Notes: generated by a model from the sequence alone, not told the origin. 64,000 bases of DNA from Streptomyces sp. ATexAB-D23 (GCF_000373645.1 NZ_KB892003.1:1-64000), one strand, 5' to 3'; positions 1-9,631 are shown, counted from the first letter of the stretch. A program made the numbers and translations.

Positions 1-275
1 TCAAGCGGGCCATGTTCCTGTCCGCCTTCGCCTGCATGAACGCCGACCCCGCCTCCCGCGCCTACTACGACAAGCAACGAGCCCGCGGCAAGACCCACAC
101 CCAAGCTCTCCTCCGCCTCGCCCGCCAACGCATCAGCGTCCTGTTCGCCATGCTCCGCGACGGCACCTTCTACGAATCCCGGACACCGAAGGACGTCGAG
201 CTCGCCGCATAACCCCAGCACACCGAACCACACCAAACCCGACAGGGGCGCCTTGACGAAGGACATAGAGGCACC
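1..275 (+). mobile_element. 3' end of an IS110-type insertion sequence (cut by window edge)
   Basis: The first 212 bases encode the end of an IS110-type transposase. The following noncoding stretch (about 213-275) ends in a C-rich run and is the likely right end of the element. IS110 elements lack terminal inverted repeats and make no or few target duplications, so the exact boundary cannot be fixed from this sequence; 275 is an estimate. The element's end lies just upstream of the phosphoketolase ribosome binding site. Confidence 0.6.
3..212 (+). CDS. IS110 family transposase, C-terminal fragment
   Basis: The reading frame is open from base 3 and stops at 210-212; the start lies outside the window. 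About 69 residues are visible. They resemble the end of the C-terminal Transposase_20 region of IS110/IS116/IS902 transposases: an LSAFA stretch, then SRAYYDKQRARGK, then HTQALLRLARQR and a final LFAMLRDGTFYE. The N-terminal DEDD catalytic domain would be to the left and is not seen, so it is unknown whether the element is intact. Confidence 0.85.
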   Translation, partial: KRAMFLSAFACMNADPASRAYYDKQRARGKTHTQALLRLARQRISVLFAMLRDGTFYESRTPKDVELAA

Positions 276-303
276 CCCCGCACCCGCCCGCTGAGAGGTG
301 ACC

Positions 304-2691
304 ATGAGCGATGCCCCACTCTCCCCGCCGGCGGCCGGCCCGTCCGAGGAGGAGATCGACGCGCTCGACGCGCACTGGCGGGCCGCCAACTACCTGGCCG
401 TCGGGCAGATCTACCTCATGGACAACCCGCTGCTGACCCGGCCGCTCACGCCCGAGGACATCAAGCCGAGGCTGCTCGGGCACTGGGGCACCTCACCGGG
501 CCTCAACCTCGTGTACACCCACGTCAACCGGCTGATCAGGGCGCGCGGTACCCACGCCCTGTGCGTCTGGGGGCCCGGTCACGGCGGTCCCGCCGTCCTC
601 GCCGGCTCCTGGCTGGAGGGCAGCTACTCCGAGACGTACCCCGATGTCAGCCGGGACGCCGAGGGCATGCGCCTGCTGTTCAAGCAGTTCTCCTACCCCG
701 GCGGCGTGCCCAGCCACGTCGCGCCCGAGACGCCGGGCTCCATCCACGAGGGCGGCGAACTCGGCTACTCCCTGGGCCACGCCTACGGCGCCGCCCTCGA
801 CCACCCGGACCTGCTGGTCACCTGCGTCATCGGCGACGGCGAGGCGGAGACCGGACCGCTCGCGGGCTCCTGGCACGCCAACAAGTTCCTCGACCCGGTC
901 CACGACGGGGCCGTCCTGCCGGTCCTCCACCTCAACGGATACAAGATCGCCAACCCGACGGTGCTCGCCCGCCTCCCACAGGCCGAACTGGACGACCTGC
1001 TGCGCGGCTACGGACACGAACCCCTGTACGTGGAGGGGGACGACCCCCGCACCGTGCACCGGGAGATGGCCCTCGCCATGGACCGGGCCGTCGACCGCGT
1101 CGAGGAGATCCAGGCCGCCGCCCGGACCGGCGGCGGGACGGACCGGCCCCGGTGGCCCATGATCGTGCTGCGCACCCCGAAGGGCTGGACCGGCCCCGCC
1201 GAGGTCGACGGGCTGCCCGTCGAAGGCACCTGGCGCGCCCACCAGGTCCCGCTGCCCGGCGTCCGCGACAACCCCGCCCACCTGCGTCAGCTGGAGGCGT
1301 GGCTGCGCTCCTACCGGCCCGGGGAACTCTTCGATCCCGAGGGGCGCCCCACCCCGCAGGTCCTGGACTGCGTGCCCGAGGGGACCGCCCGCCTCGGCGC
1401 GTCCCCGTACGCCAACGGCGGCCTGCTCCTGCGCGACCTGCCCATCCCCGGACTGGACGGATTCGCCGTCCAGGTGGAGCGGCCGGGCACCACCCTGCGA
1501 GAGCCGACCCGGGTGCTGGGCGGGCTCCTCGAAGCGGTCATGGCGGCCACGGCCGACCGCAGGGACTTCCGGGTCGTCGGCCCCGACGAGACGGCGTCCA
1601 ACCGGCTCGACGCGCTCTACGAGGCCAGCGGCAAGGCCTGGCAGGCCCGTACGCTCCCGACCGACGAGCACCTCTCCCGCGACGGCCGCGTCATGGAGGT
1701 CCTCTCCGAGCACCTGTGCCAGGGCTGGCTGGAGGGCTATCTGCTGACCGGCCGGCACGGGCTGTTCTCCTGCTACGAGGCCTTCGCGCACATCGTGGAC
1801 TCGATGGTCAACCAGCACATCAAGTGGCTGCGGACCTCGCGCCGGCTGGCGTGGCGCCGCCCCATCGCCTCGCTCAACTACCTGCTCACCTCGCACGTCT
1901 GGCGCCAGGACCACAACGGCTTCTCGCACCAGGACCCCGGCTTCGTGGACCACATCCTCAACAAGAGCCCCGAAGTCGTACGCGTCTACCTGCCGCCGGA
2001 CGCCAACACCCTGCTCTCGGTGGCCGACCACGCCCTGCGCAGCCGGGACTACGTCAACGTCATCGTGGCCGGCAAACAGCCGGGTTTCGACTGGCTCACC
2101 CTCGACCAGGCCCGGGTGCACTGCGCGCGCGGCGCCGGGGTGTGGGAGTGGGCGGGCACCGAGGACGGCACCCGGGAACCCGACGTCGTGCTCGCCTGCG
2201 CCGGGGACGTCCCCACGCTGGAGACCCTGGCCGCGGCCGGCCTCCTGCGGCGCCATCTGCCGGAGCTGGCGGTGCGGGTGGTGAACGTCGTGGACATGGC
2301 CCGGCTCATGCCGCAGTCCGAACACCCGCACGGGATGCCGGACTCCGAGTACGACGCGCTGTTCACCCGGGACAGGCCGGTGATCTTCGCGTATCACGGC
2401 TACCCCTGGCTGATCCACCGGCTGGCCTACCGCCGGACCGGCCACGGCGAACTGCACGTGCGGGGCTACAAGGAGGAGGGCACGACCACCACGCCCTTCG
2501 ACATGGTCGTCCGCAACGACCTCGACCGCTACCGCCTGGTCATGGACGTCATCGACCGGGTGCCCGGCCTCGGCGTCCGGGCCGTGGCGGTGCGTCAGGA
2601 GATGGCGGACATCCGGACCCGCCACCACGCCTGGATCCGCGAGCACGGCACCGACCTGCCCGAGGTGGCCAACTGGGTCTGGGAGGGCTGA
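304..2691 (+). CDS. xfp: Phosphoketolase (xylulose-5-P / fructose-6-P)
   Basis: This is a cytoplasmic thiamine-diphosphate enzyme of about 795 residues, the usual length for the family. It cleaves xylulose-5-phosphate (often also fructose-6-phosphate) with phosphate to give acetyl phosphate plus glyceraldehyde-3-phosphate or erythrose-4-phosphate. Visible signatures are the N-terminal XFP region with PGHGGPA near residue 96, the diphosphate motif GDGEAETG near 177-184, and a C-terminal region with HQDPGF. The ATG at 304 is preferred because GAGAGG lies six bases upstream; an in-frame GTG at 298 overlaps that site. It is followed by a strong terminator. The nearest upstream feature is an IS110 end, so its promoter may lie in or have been altered by the element. 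Confidence 0.96.
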   Translation: MSDAPLSPPAAGPSEEEIDALDAHWRAANYLAVGQIYLMDNPLLTRPLTPEDIKPRLLGHWGTSPGLNLVYTHVNRLIRARGTHALCVWGPGHGGPAVLAGSWLEGSYSETYPDVSRDAEGMRLLFKQFSYPGGVPSHVAPETPGSIHEGGELGYSLGHAYGAALDHPDLLVTCVIGDGEAETGPLAGSWHANKFLDPVHDGAVLPVLHLNGYKIANPTVLARLPQAELDDLLRGYGHEPLYVEGDDPRTVHREMALAMDRAVDRVEEIQAAARTGGGTDRPRWPMIVLRTPKGWTGPAEVDGLPVEGTWRAHQVPLPGVRDNPAHLRQLEAWLRSYRPGELFDPEGRPTPQVLDCVPEGTARLGASPYANGGLLLRDLPIPGLDGFAVQVERPGTTLREPTRVLGGLLEAVMAATADRRDFRVVGPDETASNRLDALYEASGKAWQARTLPTDEHLSRDGRVMEVLSEHLCQGWLEGYLLTGRHGLFSCYEAFAHIVDSMVNQHIKWLRTSRRLAWRRPIASLNYLLTSHVWRQDHNGFSHQDPGFVDHILNKSPEVVRVYLPPDANTLLSVADHALRSRDYVNVIVAGKQPGFDWLTLDQARVHCARGAGVWEWAGTEDGTREPDVVLACAGDVPTLETLAAAGLLRRHLPELAVRVVNVVDMARLMPQSEHPHGMPDSEYDALFTRDRPVIFAYHGYPWLIHRLAYRRTGHGELHVRGYKEEGTTTTPFDMVVRNDLDRYRLVMDVIDRVPGLGVRAVAVRQEMADIRTRHHAWIREHGTDLPEVANWVWEG

Positions 2692-2710
2692 GGCCGCGCC
2701 CGCCGCCACG

Positions 2711-2750
2711 CGGATGGGCCCGGACGGAGCGATCCGTCCGGGCCCATCCG
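2711..2750. terminator. Perfect 18-bp hairpin, bidirectional terminator
   Basis: A perfect inverted repeat with arms 2711-2728 and 2733-2750 encloses a four-base GCGA loop. It sits between the convergent phosphoketolase and baeRF-type genes, 19 bases after one stop and 22 bases from the other. There is no clear U-tract, as is common in Streptomyces terminators. Confidence 0.9.
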
Positions 2751-2772
2751 TGAGCGTAGCGGGGCCGGCGCC

Positions 2773-3888
2773 TCAGTAGCGCAGGGCCGCCGCGACCCGG
2801 CCGTGCTCCTTGAGCGAGTCGTCCGCGACGAAGACCACGTCCGCGCCGCTGTCCAGCGCCGACTCGACCAGCTCGTCCACGATGTCCTCGCGGGCGTCCT
2901 CGTCCGTCAGATCCGCGTTGTCCCCGACCGGCTTCAGGTGCTCCTGGTCGACCCGGACCGTCTGCTGGTAGTGCTCCTCCACCGCCACCAGACCGGCGCG
3001 GCCCTCACGCACGGCGGCCCACACCTCGTCCAGCCCGCCGGCGAAGGTCTTGCGCCCGCGCGCCTCGTCCAGCTTTCCGTCGATCTCCGCCGCGAACCGC
3101 TTCCGCCGGGCCTCCAGCGCCGGGCGCAGCTCGGTCAGCAGGTCCCCGGGCCCCGAGTTCTCGGCCGGAGCGCCCTTGGTGACCCGGCCCGCCGCGCCCT
3201 TCGCGCTCTCGCCGACCTCGTCGAACAGGGCGAGCGCGGGGGCGAGCCCGACCAGGTACAGCGGCCGGGGGTCGGTGGCCAGGACAGCGCGCAGCTTCTC
3301 GTCCACCTCGCGCAGGAAGTTGCGGGTGTCCTCGTTGGTGAAGTTGCTCGGCGTGTCGCCGATCCGCTCCTCGCGCTGCGGGTTGGGGTCCCAGTGCGGG
3401 GCCTTCAGCGGGAAGCCGCCGATATGCGCCTCCTGCGCGGAGTCGGCCGTGCCGCTGTAGAGGGCGGCGTGGTCGGACGACACGGTGAGCGCCCAGAAGG
3501 GCTGGGCCTGCGCCTTCGCGGCGACGAGGTTGCGGGTCAGGTAACTGTCGCTCAGCACCACCCGTTCGGGTGCGGTACGCGGCAGCCGCCAGATCCGGTA
3601 CTCGTCGGCCGTCGCCAGGAGCACCAGGGCGTCCAGGGCACGGCGCTGATCGAGTTCGCCCACCGCGCGGTCGAGCTGCTGCCTGATCGCGGTGCGTGCC
3701 TCGCGGGTGACCGCCGGGTCCGCGTCCAGCCTGTTGGCCGCCTCGGAGAGCAGGTTGCGCAGCCGCACGGCGTCCTGGGCGTTGTCCGGGGCGCGCCGGT
3801 GGGTCGGCATGGTCAGGGACAGGGCCGGATAGGGCTTGGCCGCGCGCAGCTCCTGCAGCAGGCCGGCGGTCAGAGCGTCCGTGTCCAT
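2773..3888 (-). CDS. baeRF3-type protein (bacterial release-factor-like domain)
   Basis: The protein has 371 residues, no signal peptide and no membrane segments. Its overall pattern matches the bacterial archaeo-eukaryotic release factor (baeRF) family, often annotated as chemotaxis protein or hypothetical: an N-terminal alpha/beta region with YPALSLTMPTHRRAPD, a middle region with ALYSG and the PLYLVGLAPALALFDEV segment near residue 210, and a C-terminal region ending in ADVVFVADDSLKEHGRVAA. The C-terminal fold is related to eRF1 and pelota. Members are proposed to act on stalled ribosomes, but I know of no assay that would settle the role of this one. It stands alone, facing xfp. Confidence 0.75.
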   Translation of the reverse strand: MDTDALTAGLLQELRAAKPYPALSLTMPTHRRAPDNAQDAVRLRNLLSEAANRLDADPAVTREARTAIRQQLDRAVGELDQRRALDALVLLATADEYRIWRLPRTAPERVVLSDSYLTRNLVAAKAQAQPFWALTVSSDHAALYSGTADSAQEAHIGGFPLKAPHWDPNPQREERIGDTPSNFTNEDTRNFLREVDEKLRAVLATDPRPLYLVGLAPALALFDEVGESAKGAAGRVTKGAPAENSGPGDLLTELRPALEARRKRFAAEIDGKLDEARGRKTFAGGLDEVWAAVREGRAGLVAVEEHYQQTVRVDQEHLKPVGDNADLTDEDAREDIVDELVESALDSGADVVFVADDSLKEHGRVAAALRY

Positions 3889-4036
3889 CAGTTCCCTCCC
3901 GGGGAATTACGCGCACGGCGTGCGGAGCGGGTGATTCAACGAGTCAATTCATACCTTTTGATCCTAATATGGGCGAGTTGGTCATTCCGGGTGCGGGAGT
4001 CCTGCTTCCCGCGCCCCTTCAGTAGACGGAGCGTTT

Positions 4037-4603
4037 GTGAACCGGACCAGCCCCGTGCGGCGCGCCCTCGGTGGCCGCGCAGCCCGCAGCCTGACCCCCG
4101 CCGTGCTCGCCGCGGTGCTCGTCGCCGGTGCCGCCGCCTGCGGCAGCTCCGACACCTCGTCGCCCGGCACGGCGCGCAGCACGCGCACGCTGTCCGCCGC
4201 GCCGTCGGCGAGCCCCAGCCCGACCCCGAGCGAACGCTCCCAGGCGGACTTCGCGGCATCGGTCTCCGCCGAGGAGGAGCGCAGCAGGCAGAAGGCGGAA
4301 GCCACCCTCAAGGGCGTCGAGGGCAAGGGCGACGCCGTCGACGACGTCTCCGTCAGCGGCCTCCCGGTCGAACCGTCGGAGCGGTTCCGCAGCGCCCTGG
4401 TGCGGGTGACCAACCGCACCGACGAGGAGGCCTTCTACGCGGTGCGCGTGGAGTTCGTCGACGCGTCGGGCAAGGTGCTGGACTCCGTGGTGCTCGGCTT
4501 CTCCGACACCCCGCCCAACCGCACCGTCAGTGAGCACGCGAACAGCCGCAAGGCCGCGGGCGTCAAGACGTTCCCCCGGATCGCCCAGGCGCAGCGGGGC
4601 TGA
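4037..4603 (+). CDS. Predicted lipoprotein, FxLYD-like domain
   Basis: The GTG start at 4037 has GGAG five bases upstream. Residues 1-33 form a type II signal peptide with a basic N-terminus, hydrophobic core and lipobox VAGAAAC, so the product is probably anchored outside the membrane. A Ser/Pro/Thr-rich linker follows. The last 75 residues contain a small beta-rich region (VRVTNRTDEE, AVRVEFVDASGKVL) resembling FxLYD/DUF4352-like immunoglobulin-type domains that often bind or stabilise cell-surface partners. No enzyme motif is visible. The gene points toward the endonuclease gene, whose stop lies 30 bases away. Confidence 0.75.
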   Translation: MNRTSPVRRALGGRAARSLTPAVLAAVLVAGAAACGSSDTSSPGTARSTRTLSAAPSASPSPTPSERSQADFAASVSAEEERSRQKAEATLKGVEGKGDAVDDVSVSGLPVEPSERFRSALVRVTNRTDEEAFYAVRVEFVDASGKVLDSVVLGFSDTPPNRTVSEHANSRKAAGVKTFPRIAQAQRG

Positions 4604-4633
4604 CGCCGGGGCGACCGGGCCGGGCCGTCCCCG

Positions 4634-5455
4634 TCACCAGATGGCTTCCACCCATTCGGGGTGGTCGATGAACGGGTTCCGGTTGTGCTGGTACTGGTCG
4701 AATATGACGTCGTTGCGCCGCTTCTCGAAGGAGTCCGGCGGGTCCTGCTGGCTCCAGGTCTTCAGTACCGAGAGCCGGCCGATGTTCGGGGCGGAGCCGT
4801 TCGACACGCTGTCGTTGGGCTCCAGATCGGCGAACGAGTCGTCGCCCTCGTAACGCACCGCCATGTAGAGGATCATGCGCGCCACATCGCCCTTGACGGC
4901 GTCGCGCGGCTCGAAGGAGTCGCTGTCGGTGTAGTTGCCCGGCGCGCCGCTCACCGCGCTGCCGCCGTTGTCGAAGTCCTTGTTGCCGCGCGTGGAGTTG
5001 ACCTGGACGTCCTCCGGGCGCAGGTGGTGGATGTCGGTGCCGGGGCCGGTGGCCGTGCCGAAGTTGCCGTGGGACTTGGCCCAGACGTGCTCGCGGTTCC
5101 ACTGGCCGACGCTGCCGCCGTTGTTGCTCTTGGGCTCGGAGCGGCCCGTGTACAGCTCGATCACGTTCGAGGGGTTGGCGGGGTCCTCGTCGGTGTCCTT
5201 CAGGGCGTCCCACACCTGGCTGTAGGTGATCTTGCTCTGGTCGCTGATGATCGTGTGCAGTGCGCTCTTGAGCGCGGTTCCGGTCTTGCCGACCGCGTCC
5301 TGGTAGTAGGTGTCGTCCAGCGAGGCGAGCGGGGCGGCGGTGGTGGACGGTGCGGCCGGGGCCGGTGCGGCCGCGGCGGTTCCGGTGAGCACCGCGAGTA
5401 CGGCGAGCGCGGCGGGCAGGGAGCGCCGCAGGTGAAGGTGGTGACGACGGGACAT
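4634..5455 (-). CDS. Secreted endonuclease I family nuclease
   Basis: The ATG at 5455 is chosen because GGAGAGG precedes it by nine bases and it begins a normal Sec signal peptide (SRRHHLHLRR then an Ala/Leu/Val core, cleavage near AAAAPAPA). The mature part is an endonuclease I (EndA/Bsn) domain with the His-Me finger motifs NREHVWAKSHG and DIHHLRP, plus the typical NSTRGNKDF segment. Such enzymes are Mg-dependent, nonspecific extracellular nucleases that degrade environmental DNA or RNA for nutrients. Total length is about 273 residues. It stands alone on this strand. Confidence 0.9.
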   Translation of the reverse strand: MSRRHHLHLRRSLPAALAVLAVLTGTAAAAPAPAAPSTTAAPLASLDDTYYQDAVGKTGTALKSALHTIISDQSKITYSQVWDALKDTDEDPANPSNVIELYTGRSEPKSNNGGSVGQWNREHVWAKSHGNFGTATGPGTDIHHLRPEDVQVNSTRGNKDFDNGGSAVSGAPGNYTDSDSFEPRDAVKGDVARMILYMAVRYEGDDSFADLEPNDSVSNGSAPNIGRLSVLKTWSQQDPPDSFEKRRNDVIFDQYQHNRNPFIDHPEWVEAIW

Positions 5456-5703
5456 GTGGGGTGTCCTCTCCGGGAAAACACACACCGCGGCGCCGTCACG
5501 AGGTGGGGGGCGGCTCCGCGGTGGTCGTGTTCGCTATGTGGTGAACGGAGCCTTCCATGCGGACCGTGACGATGTGTGAACGCGTCGTATCTATCATGTG
5601 CAGGTCAAGTGAGGGCCCGGAGCCCCCTCCCCGGCCACCGCGCGGCACCGGATGCGGCCCCGGCGGCGGAGGGCGAGAATGACGGGAAGGACAAGGAGGC
5701 GGC

Positions 5704-5904
5704 ATGAGCGACGAGTCCGAATCCGTATCCAGTACCCGGGGCGTGACCCCGGACGCCCTTCTGCACACCGGAGCCAGCGACGACCCCTCGGCGGAGGACC
5801 TGGTGCTCGCGTCGGGGCGCGACCTGACACCGCAGAACCTTGAGTGGGCACGGCGCACCCTGGCCAGGGAGGGCCGGGCGGCCCTCGACAAGCGACTGCC
5901 GTAG
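5704..5904 (+). CDS. Small acidic conserved hypothetical protein
   Basis: A 66-residue protein with an ATG start and an upstream GGAGGC. It is acidic and Ser-rich at the N-terminus and ends in a helical segment LEWARRTLAREGRAALDKRLP. No signal peptide or membrane segment is present. Strong G/C at third positions supports coding. I do not recognise a function; short proteins with this terminal helix are common in Streptomyces. Confidence 0.6.
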   Translation: MSDESESVSSTRGVTPDALLHTGASDDPSAEDLVLASGRDLTPQNLEWARRTLAREGRAALDKRLP

Positions 5905-5990
5905 GCGGCGGAGCGGCGCGGCGGCGTACGGCCGTCGCGCCGCCCGCGGGTGTACGGGCGCCGGCCCCGCTCGGTTAGCCTGAACGCACA

Positions 5991-7148
5991 ATGAACCGTT
6001 TGACGACGTCAGGGGCCGGTTACGACCTCGCCCGCTACCCCGAGGACCCCCGCGACCCCTTCCGTGCCTGGGACGCGGCCGACGCCTACCTGCTCCAGCA
6101 CCTGGAGGGGGCCGACGGGGCGGATCCGGTGGACCTCTCCGGGCGCCTCGTCGTGGTCGGGGACCGCTGGGGCGCGCTGAGCACGGTGCTGGCCGCCCAC
6201 CGCCCCGTGCAGATCAGCGACTCCTTCCTCGCGCAGCGGGCGACCGGGGCGAACCTGCGGCGCAACGGCGCGGCCGCGGACGCCGTGCGCATGCTGTCCT
6301 CGCGCGACACCCCGCCGGACCGCGTCGACGTGCTCCTCGTACGGGTGCCCAAGAGCCTCGCGTTCCTGGAGGACCAGCTGCACCGGCTGGCGCCCGCCGT
6401 GCATGCCGGCACCGTCGTCGTCGGCACCGGCATGGTCAAGGAGATCCACACCTCCACGCTCAGCCTCTTCGAGCGGATCATCGGCCCCACCCGCACCTCC
6501 CTCGCGGTCCGCAAGGCCCGGCTCATCCACTGCGCGCCCGACCCGGCCCTGCCCCGCACCCCCAGCCCCTGGCCCCTGCGTTACGCGCTGCCCGACGACG
6601 CCGGAGCGGTAGCCGGCCGCACCGTCACCAACCACGCCGGGATCTTCTGCGCCGACCGGCTCGACATCGGCACCCGCTTCTTCCTGAAGCACCTGCCGGA
6701 CCGCAGCGGCCCCGACCGGGTCGTCGACCTCGGCTGTGGCAACGGCGTCGTCGGCCTCGCCGCCGCCCTCGCCAACCCCGACGCCACGCCCACCTTCATC
6801 GACGAGTCCCATCAGGCCGTCGCCTCCGCCGAGGAAACCTTCCGGGCCAACACCGGCCCCGGAGCCCGCGCCCGCTTCGTCGTCGGTGACGGCCTCGCCG
6901 GCGCCGAGCCCGGCAGCGCGGACCTGGTCCTGAACAATCCGCCCTTCCACTCCCACCAGGCCACGACGGACGCCACCGCCCGGAACATGTTCCACGGGGC
7001 GCGTCGCGCGCTGCGCCAGGGCGGCGAGCTCTGGGTGGTCGCCAACCGGCACCTGGGCCACCACACCGCCCTGCGCCGCGTCTTCGGCAACTGCACCACG
7101 GTGGCGGGAGACCCGAAGTTCGTCGTGCTGCGCGCCGTCAAGCGCTGA
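5991..7148 (+). CDS. Class I SAM methyltransferase, RlmG/RsmC-like
   Basis: A 385-residue protein with two tandem methyltransferase-fold halves, as in RlmG and RsmC, which methylate guanine N2 in 23S or 16S rRNA. The N-terminal half (to about 190) is degenerate, with a VVVGDRWGALST loop. The C-terminal half has the SAM-binding motif VVDLGCGNGVVGL near residue 243 and the catalytic NPPFH motif near 317, typical of N2-guanine and other exocyclic-amine methyltransferases. The rRNA target cannot be assigned from sequence. No operon partner; the acyl-CoA dehydrogenase downstream has its own regulatory region. Confidence 0.85.
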   Translation: MNRLTTSGAGYDLARYPEDPRDPFRAWDAADAYLLQHLEGADGADPVDLSGRLVVVGDRWGALSTVLAAHRPVQISDSFLAQRATGANLRRNGAAADAVRMLSSRDTPPDRVDVLLVRVPKSLAFLEDQLHRLAPAVHAGTVVVGTGMVKEIHTSTLSLFERIIGPTRTSLAVRKARLIHCAPDPALPRTPSPWPLRYALPDDAGAVAGRTVTNHAGIFCADRLDIGTRFFLKHLPDRSGPDRVVDLGCGNGVVGLAAALANPDATPTFIDESHQAVASAEETFRANTGPGARARFVVGDGLAGAEPGSADLVLNNPPFHSHQATTDATARNMFHGARRALRQGGELWVVANRHLGHHTALRRVFGNCTTVAGDPKFVVLRAVKR

Positions 7149-7184
7149 CCCACCCACCGAGGGGCCGCGCCCCTTCCGGATTCT

Positions 7185-7198
7185 TGCAACACGTTCTA
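7185..7198. promoter_or_regulatory. KstR-like operator box
   Basis: The 14-base sequence TGCAACACGTTCTA fits the TNNAACNNGTTNNA consensus known for the TetR-family sterol regulator KstR of mycobacteria and rhodococci. It lies 54 bases upstream of the acyl-CoA dehydrogenase start. A box identical at 12 of 14 positions occurs at 37638-37651 in front of a sterol-like catabolic set. No KstR gene lies in the window. Confidence 0.65.
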
Positions 7199-7251
7199 CT
7201 GTGTGCGCCGCCGCACACGGGCGACGCGACCGCGAGCATCCTGGAGGGGCC

Positions 7252-8430
7252 GTGCACCTCGAATACACGCCGCAGCAGCAGGAGTTGCGCGCCGAACTGC
7301 GTACGTACTTCGCCGCCCTGGTCCCCGACAACGCCTACGCCCGCTACGGGGACCCGGCCGCCCAGAAACGCTTCTACCGGCAGACGATCAGGCGCCTGGG
7401 CGCCGACGGCTGGCTCGGCGTCGGCTGGCCCACCGAGTACGGCGGGCGGGGCCTGTCGCCGATGGAGCAGTTCATCTTCTTCGACGAGGCGGCCCAGGCG
7501 GGCGTACCCCTGCCGCTCATGGCCCTCAACACCGTCGGCCCGACGATCATGCAGTTCGGCACCGACGAACAGAAGGCCGCCTTCCTGCCCGGGATCCTGG
7601 CCGGTGAGACCGACTTCGCGATCGGCTACAGCGAACCCGGCGCGGGCACCGACCTCGCCGCCCTCAAGACCCGGGCGGTCCGCGACGGCGACAGCTACGT
7701 CGTCAACGGGCAGAAGATCTGGACGACCAACGGCGACACCGCCGACTGGGTCTGGCTCGCCGCCCGCACCGACCCGGACGCCCCGGCCCACAAGGGCATC
7801 ACCATGCTCCTCGTCCCGACCTCCGACCCCGGCTACTCCTGCACCATCATCAACACCCTCGCCTCGCACGACACCACCGCCAGCTACTACGAGAACATCC
7901 GCGTCCCCGTCTCCCACCGGGTCGGCGAGGAGAACAAGGGCTGGCGCCTCATCACCAACCAGCTCAACCACGAACGCGTCACGCTCGCCGCCCACGGCAC
8001 CATGGCCATCCGCGCCCTGCACGACGTCCGCCGCTGGGCCGCCGGGACCCGCCTCGGCGACGGTCGCCGCGTCATCGACCTCGGCTGGGTCCGCACCCGC
8101 CTCGCCCGCACCCACGCCCGGCTCGACGCGATGAAACTCCTCAACTGGCAGATGGTCTCCGCCGTCCAGCACCACACCCTGACCCCCCAGGACGCCTCCG
8201 CCGTCAAGGTCTACGGCTCCGAGGCGCGCCGGGACGCCTACGCCTGGCTCATGGAAGTCGTCGGCTCCGCCGGCCCCCTCAAGGAGGGCTCGGCCGGCGC
8301 CGTCCTGCACGGCGAACTCGAACGCGGCTACCGCTCCGCCGTCATCTTCACCTTCGGCGGCGGCAACAACGAGATCCAGCGCGAGATCATCTCCTGGATC
8401 GGCCTCGGGATGCCGCGCGTACGGCGCTGA
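7252..8430 (+). CDS. Acyl-CoA dehydrogenase
   Basis: An FAD flavoenzyme of about 392 residues that introduces an alpha,beta double bond into an acyl-CoA thioester. The GTG at 7252 is chosen: GGAGG lies five bases upstream and the protein then begins HLEYTPQQQELRAELR, the normal family N-terminus. Visible motifs are YSEPGAGTDLA (FAD and substrate loop, near 122), KIWTTNG and the C-terminal FGGGNNEIQREII. The KstR-like box upstream suggests joint control with the fadD19-like set 30 kb away, so a branched or steroid-type acyl-CoA substrate is possible. This is inference. Confidence 0.92.
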   Translation: MHLEYTPQQQELRAELRTYFAALVPDNAYARYGDPAAQKRFYRQTIRRLGADGWLGVGWPTEYGGRGLSPMEQFIFFDEAAQAGVPLPLMALNTVGPTIMQFGTDEQKAAFLPGILAGETDFAIGYSEPGAGTDLAALKTRAVRDGDSYVVNGQKIWTTNGDTADWVWLAARTDPDAPAHKGITMLLVPTSDPGYSCTIINTLASHDTTASYYENIRVPVSHRVGEENKGWRLITNQLNHERVTLAAHGTMAIRALHDVRRWAAGTRLGDGRRVIDLGWVRTRLARTHARLDAMKLLNWQMVSAVQHHTLTPQDASAVKVYGSEARRDAYAWLMEVVGSAGPLKEGSAGAVLHGELERGYRSAVIFTFGGGNNEIQREIISWIGLGMPRVRR

Positions 8431-8587
8431 GGCGGTGTGACGCGGTACCCGTTCCTGACGGGGCGGCGCGGGCGCGGCGCAGCGGTCCCGCCGTACGAGA
8501 AATCCCGTGGGCCCTTCGCCCTGGACGAGGCACAATTCCCTGGGAACCGGGGCGAGTCCCTGGGATTCGGGGCGAGGGGAAGCTTGT

Positions 8588-9631
8588 TTGGACGTGTTCG
8601 CGTGTGCCGGCTGCGGCACGGAGCTGACGGCGCCGGTGTCCCGGGTGGCCCTGCCGGTCCATACCCATCACGGGGGATGGGAGGAACTCCATCCTCCGCT
8701 GATGGAGCCCGCGACGTACGCCGTCGACCCCCGGCCCACCGGACCGCCCTGGCGGCCGTGGGAGGAGGTCGGAGAGGACGCGGCTGCCCGCCAGGGCGTG
8801 TACGCGCCGGTGCACTCCGTCTCCTTCGGCGCGCGGAACAGGATCGTCGTCGCCCCCGGCGACTCCCGGTCCATGGCCCTGATACCCGAGAAGTGCGAGG
8901 GCTACTGCCGGGGTGTGGACGGCCGGGCCGGCCCCAACCTGGCGTGCGAGGGGTGCGGGCGGGCCGTGGCGACCCGCATGGACGACTGCGGACTGTGGCA
9001 GACGGTATGGCTGGAGCCCGGCGCGGTCGTACGCCGCCCCTCCGGGCTTCCCGACGGTCCGCCTCCCGGCTGGGACGAGGTGGAGCGCGCCGGGCACCGT
9101 GTCCCGCCCGTCGAATCCGACGGGTCGTGGAGCCGTCGCTGGGAGGCGGCGGTCGGGGTCGCGCTGGCCCACCTCGTGGCGGCCACCGAGAACCGCCCCG
9201 TGATCCTTCCCGCCGGCCCCGTCGCCGAGCTGCTCGGCCACGCCGTCGCCCGGTACCTGCCGGCCGGTCCCGACGCGCGTGGTGTCGGGCTGGCCGGCCC
9301 GGGAATCCGCACACCCCGGCCCCGCCCCGACATCATCCTCGTACCCCGCCACCCCCTCACGGGTGCGCCCTGGCGCCCACCCGGCGACGACGCGCCCGTG
9401 GTGCCGCTGGACAGCGGGGTCTGGGCCTACCTCGCCCACCCGGGTGAGACCTCACCGATCCCCGCGACGGGGGTGCTTCCGGACGGTGTCCTGCGCGACG
9501 ACTACCCCCTGCCGCCGCGCCCCTGGCGCCCGCTGACGCCCCACCGCCGCGCCTTCGAGGACACCCTGGCCGCACTGCCCGCCGTACGCGCCCCCCGGCT
9601 GCGCGGGTATCACGGCGGGTTGCGGTCATGA
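8588..9631 (+). CDS. Conserved hypothetical protein with Cys-rich N-terminus
   Basis: A 347-residue protein. The TTG at 8588 is preferred because GAGGGG lies seven to eight bases upstream and the coding bias begins here; GTG at 8594 is the alternative. The first residues contain a CAGCG pair, and a second cluster CEGYCRG...CEGCGR appears near residue 105-125, which could bind zinc. The remainder is Pro/Arg-rich with no recognised catalytic motif. It is a type often seen as hypothetical in Streptomyces. Its stop codon overlaps the 3' end of the convergent ADP-ribosylglycohydrolase gene by six bases. Confidence 0.65.
   Translation: MDVFACAGCGTELTAPVSRVALPVHTHHGGWEELHPPLMEPATYAVDPRPTGPPWRPWEEVGEDAAARQGVYAPVHSVSFGARNRIVVAPGDSRSMALIPEKCEGYCRGVDGRAGPNLACEGCGRAVATRMDDCGLWQTVWLEPGAVVRRPSGLPDGPPPGWDEVERAGHRVPPVESDGSWSRRWEAAVGVALAHLVAATENRPVILPAGPVAELLGHAVARYLPAGPDARGVGLAGPGIRTPRPRPDIILVPRHPLTGAPWRPPGDDAPVVPLDSGVWAYLAHPGETSPIPATGVLPDGVLRDDYPLPPRPWRPLTPHRRAFEDTLAALPAVRAPRLRGYHGGLRS

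Noticed and set aside
493..2709. Long open frame on the minus strand opposite phosphoketolase
   Set aside because: It is a mirror of a highly GC-biased gene: no ribosome site, no recognised motif, and composition typical of antisense frames (His, Val, Arg, Gly rich).
8437..9447. Alternative plus-strand frame over the hypothetical gene at 8588
   Set aside because: Third-position G/C bias and ribosome site favour the frame starting at 8588; the other product is Arg/Pro/Gly-rich with no fold features.
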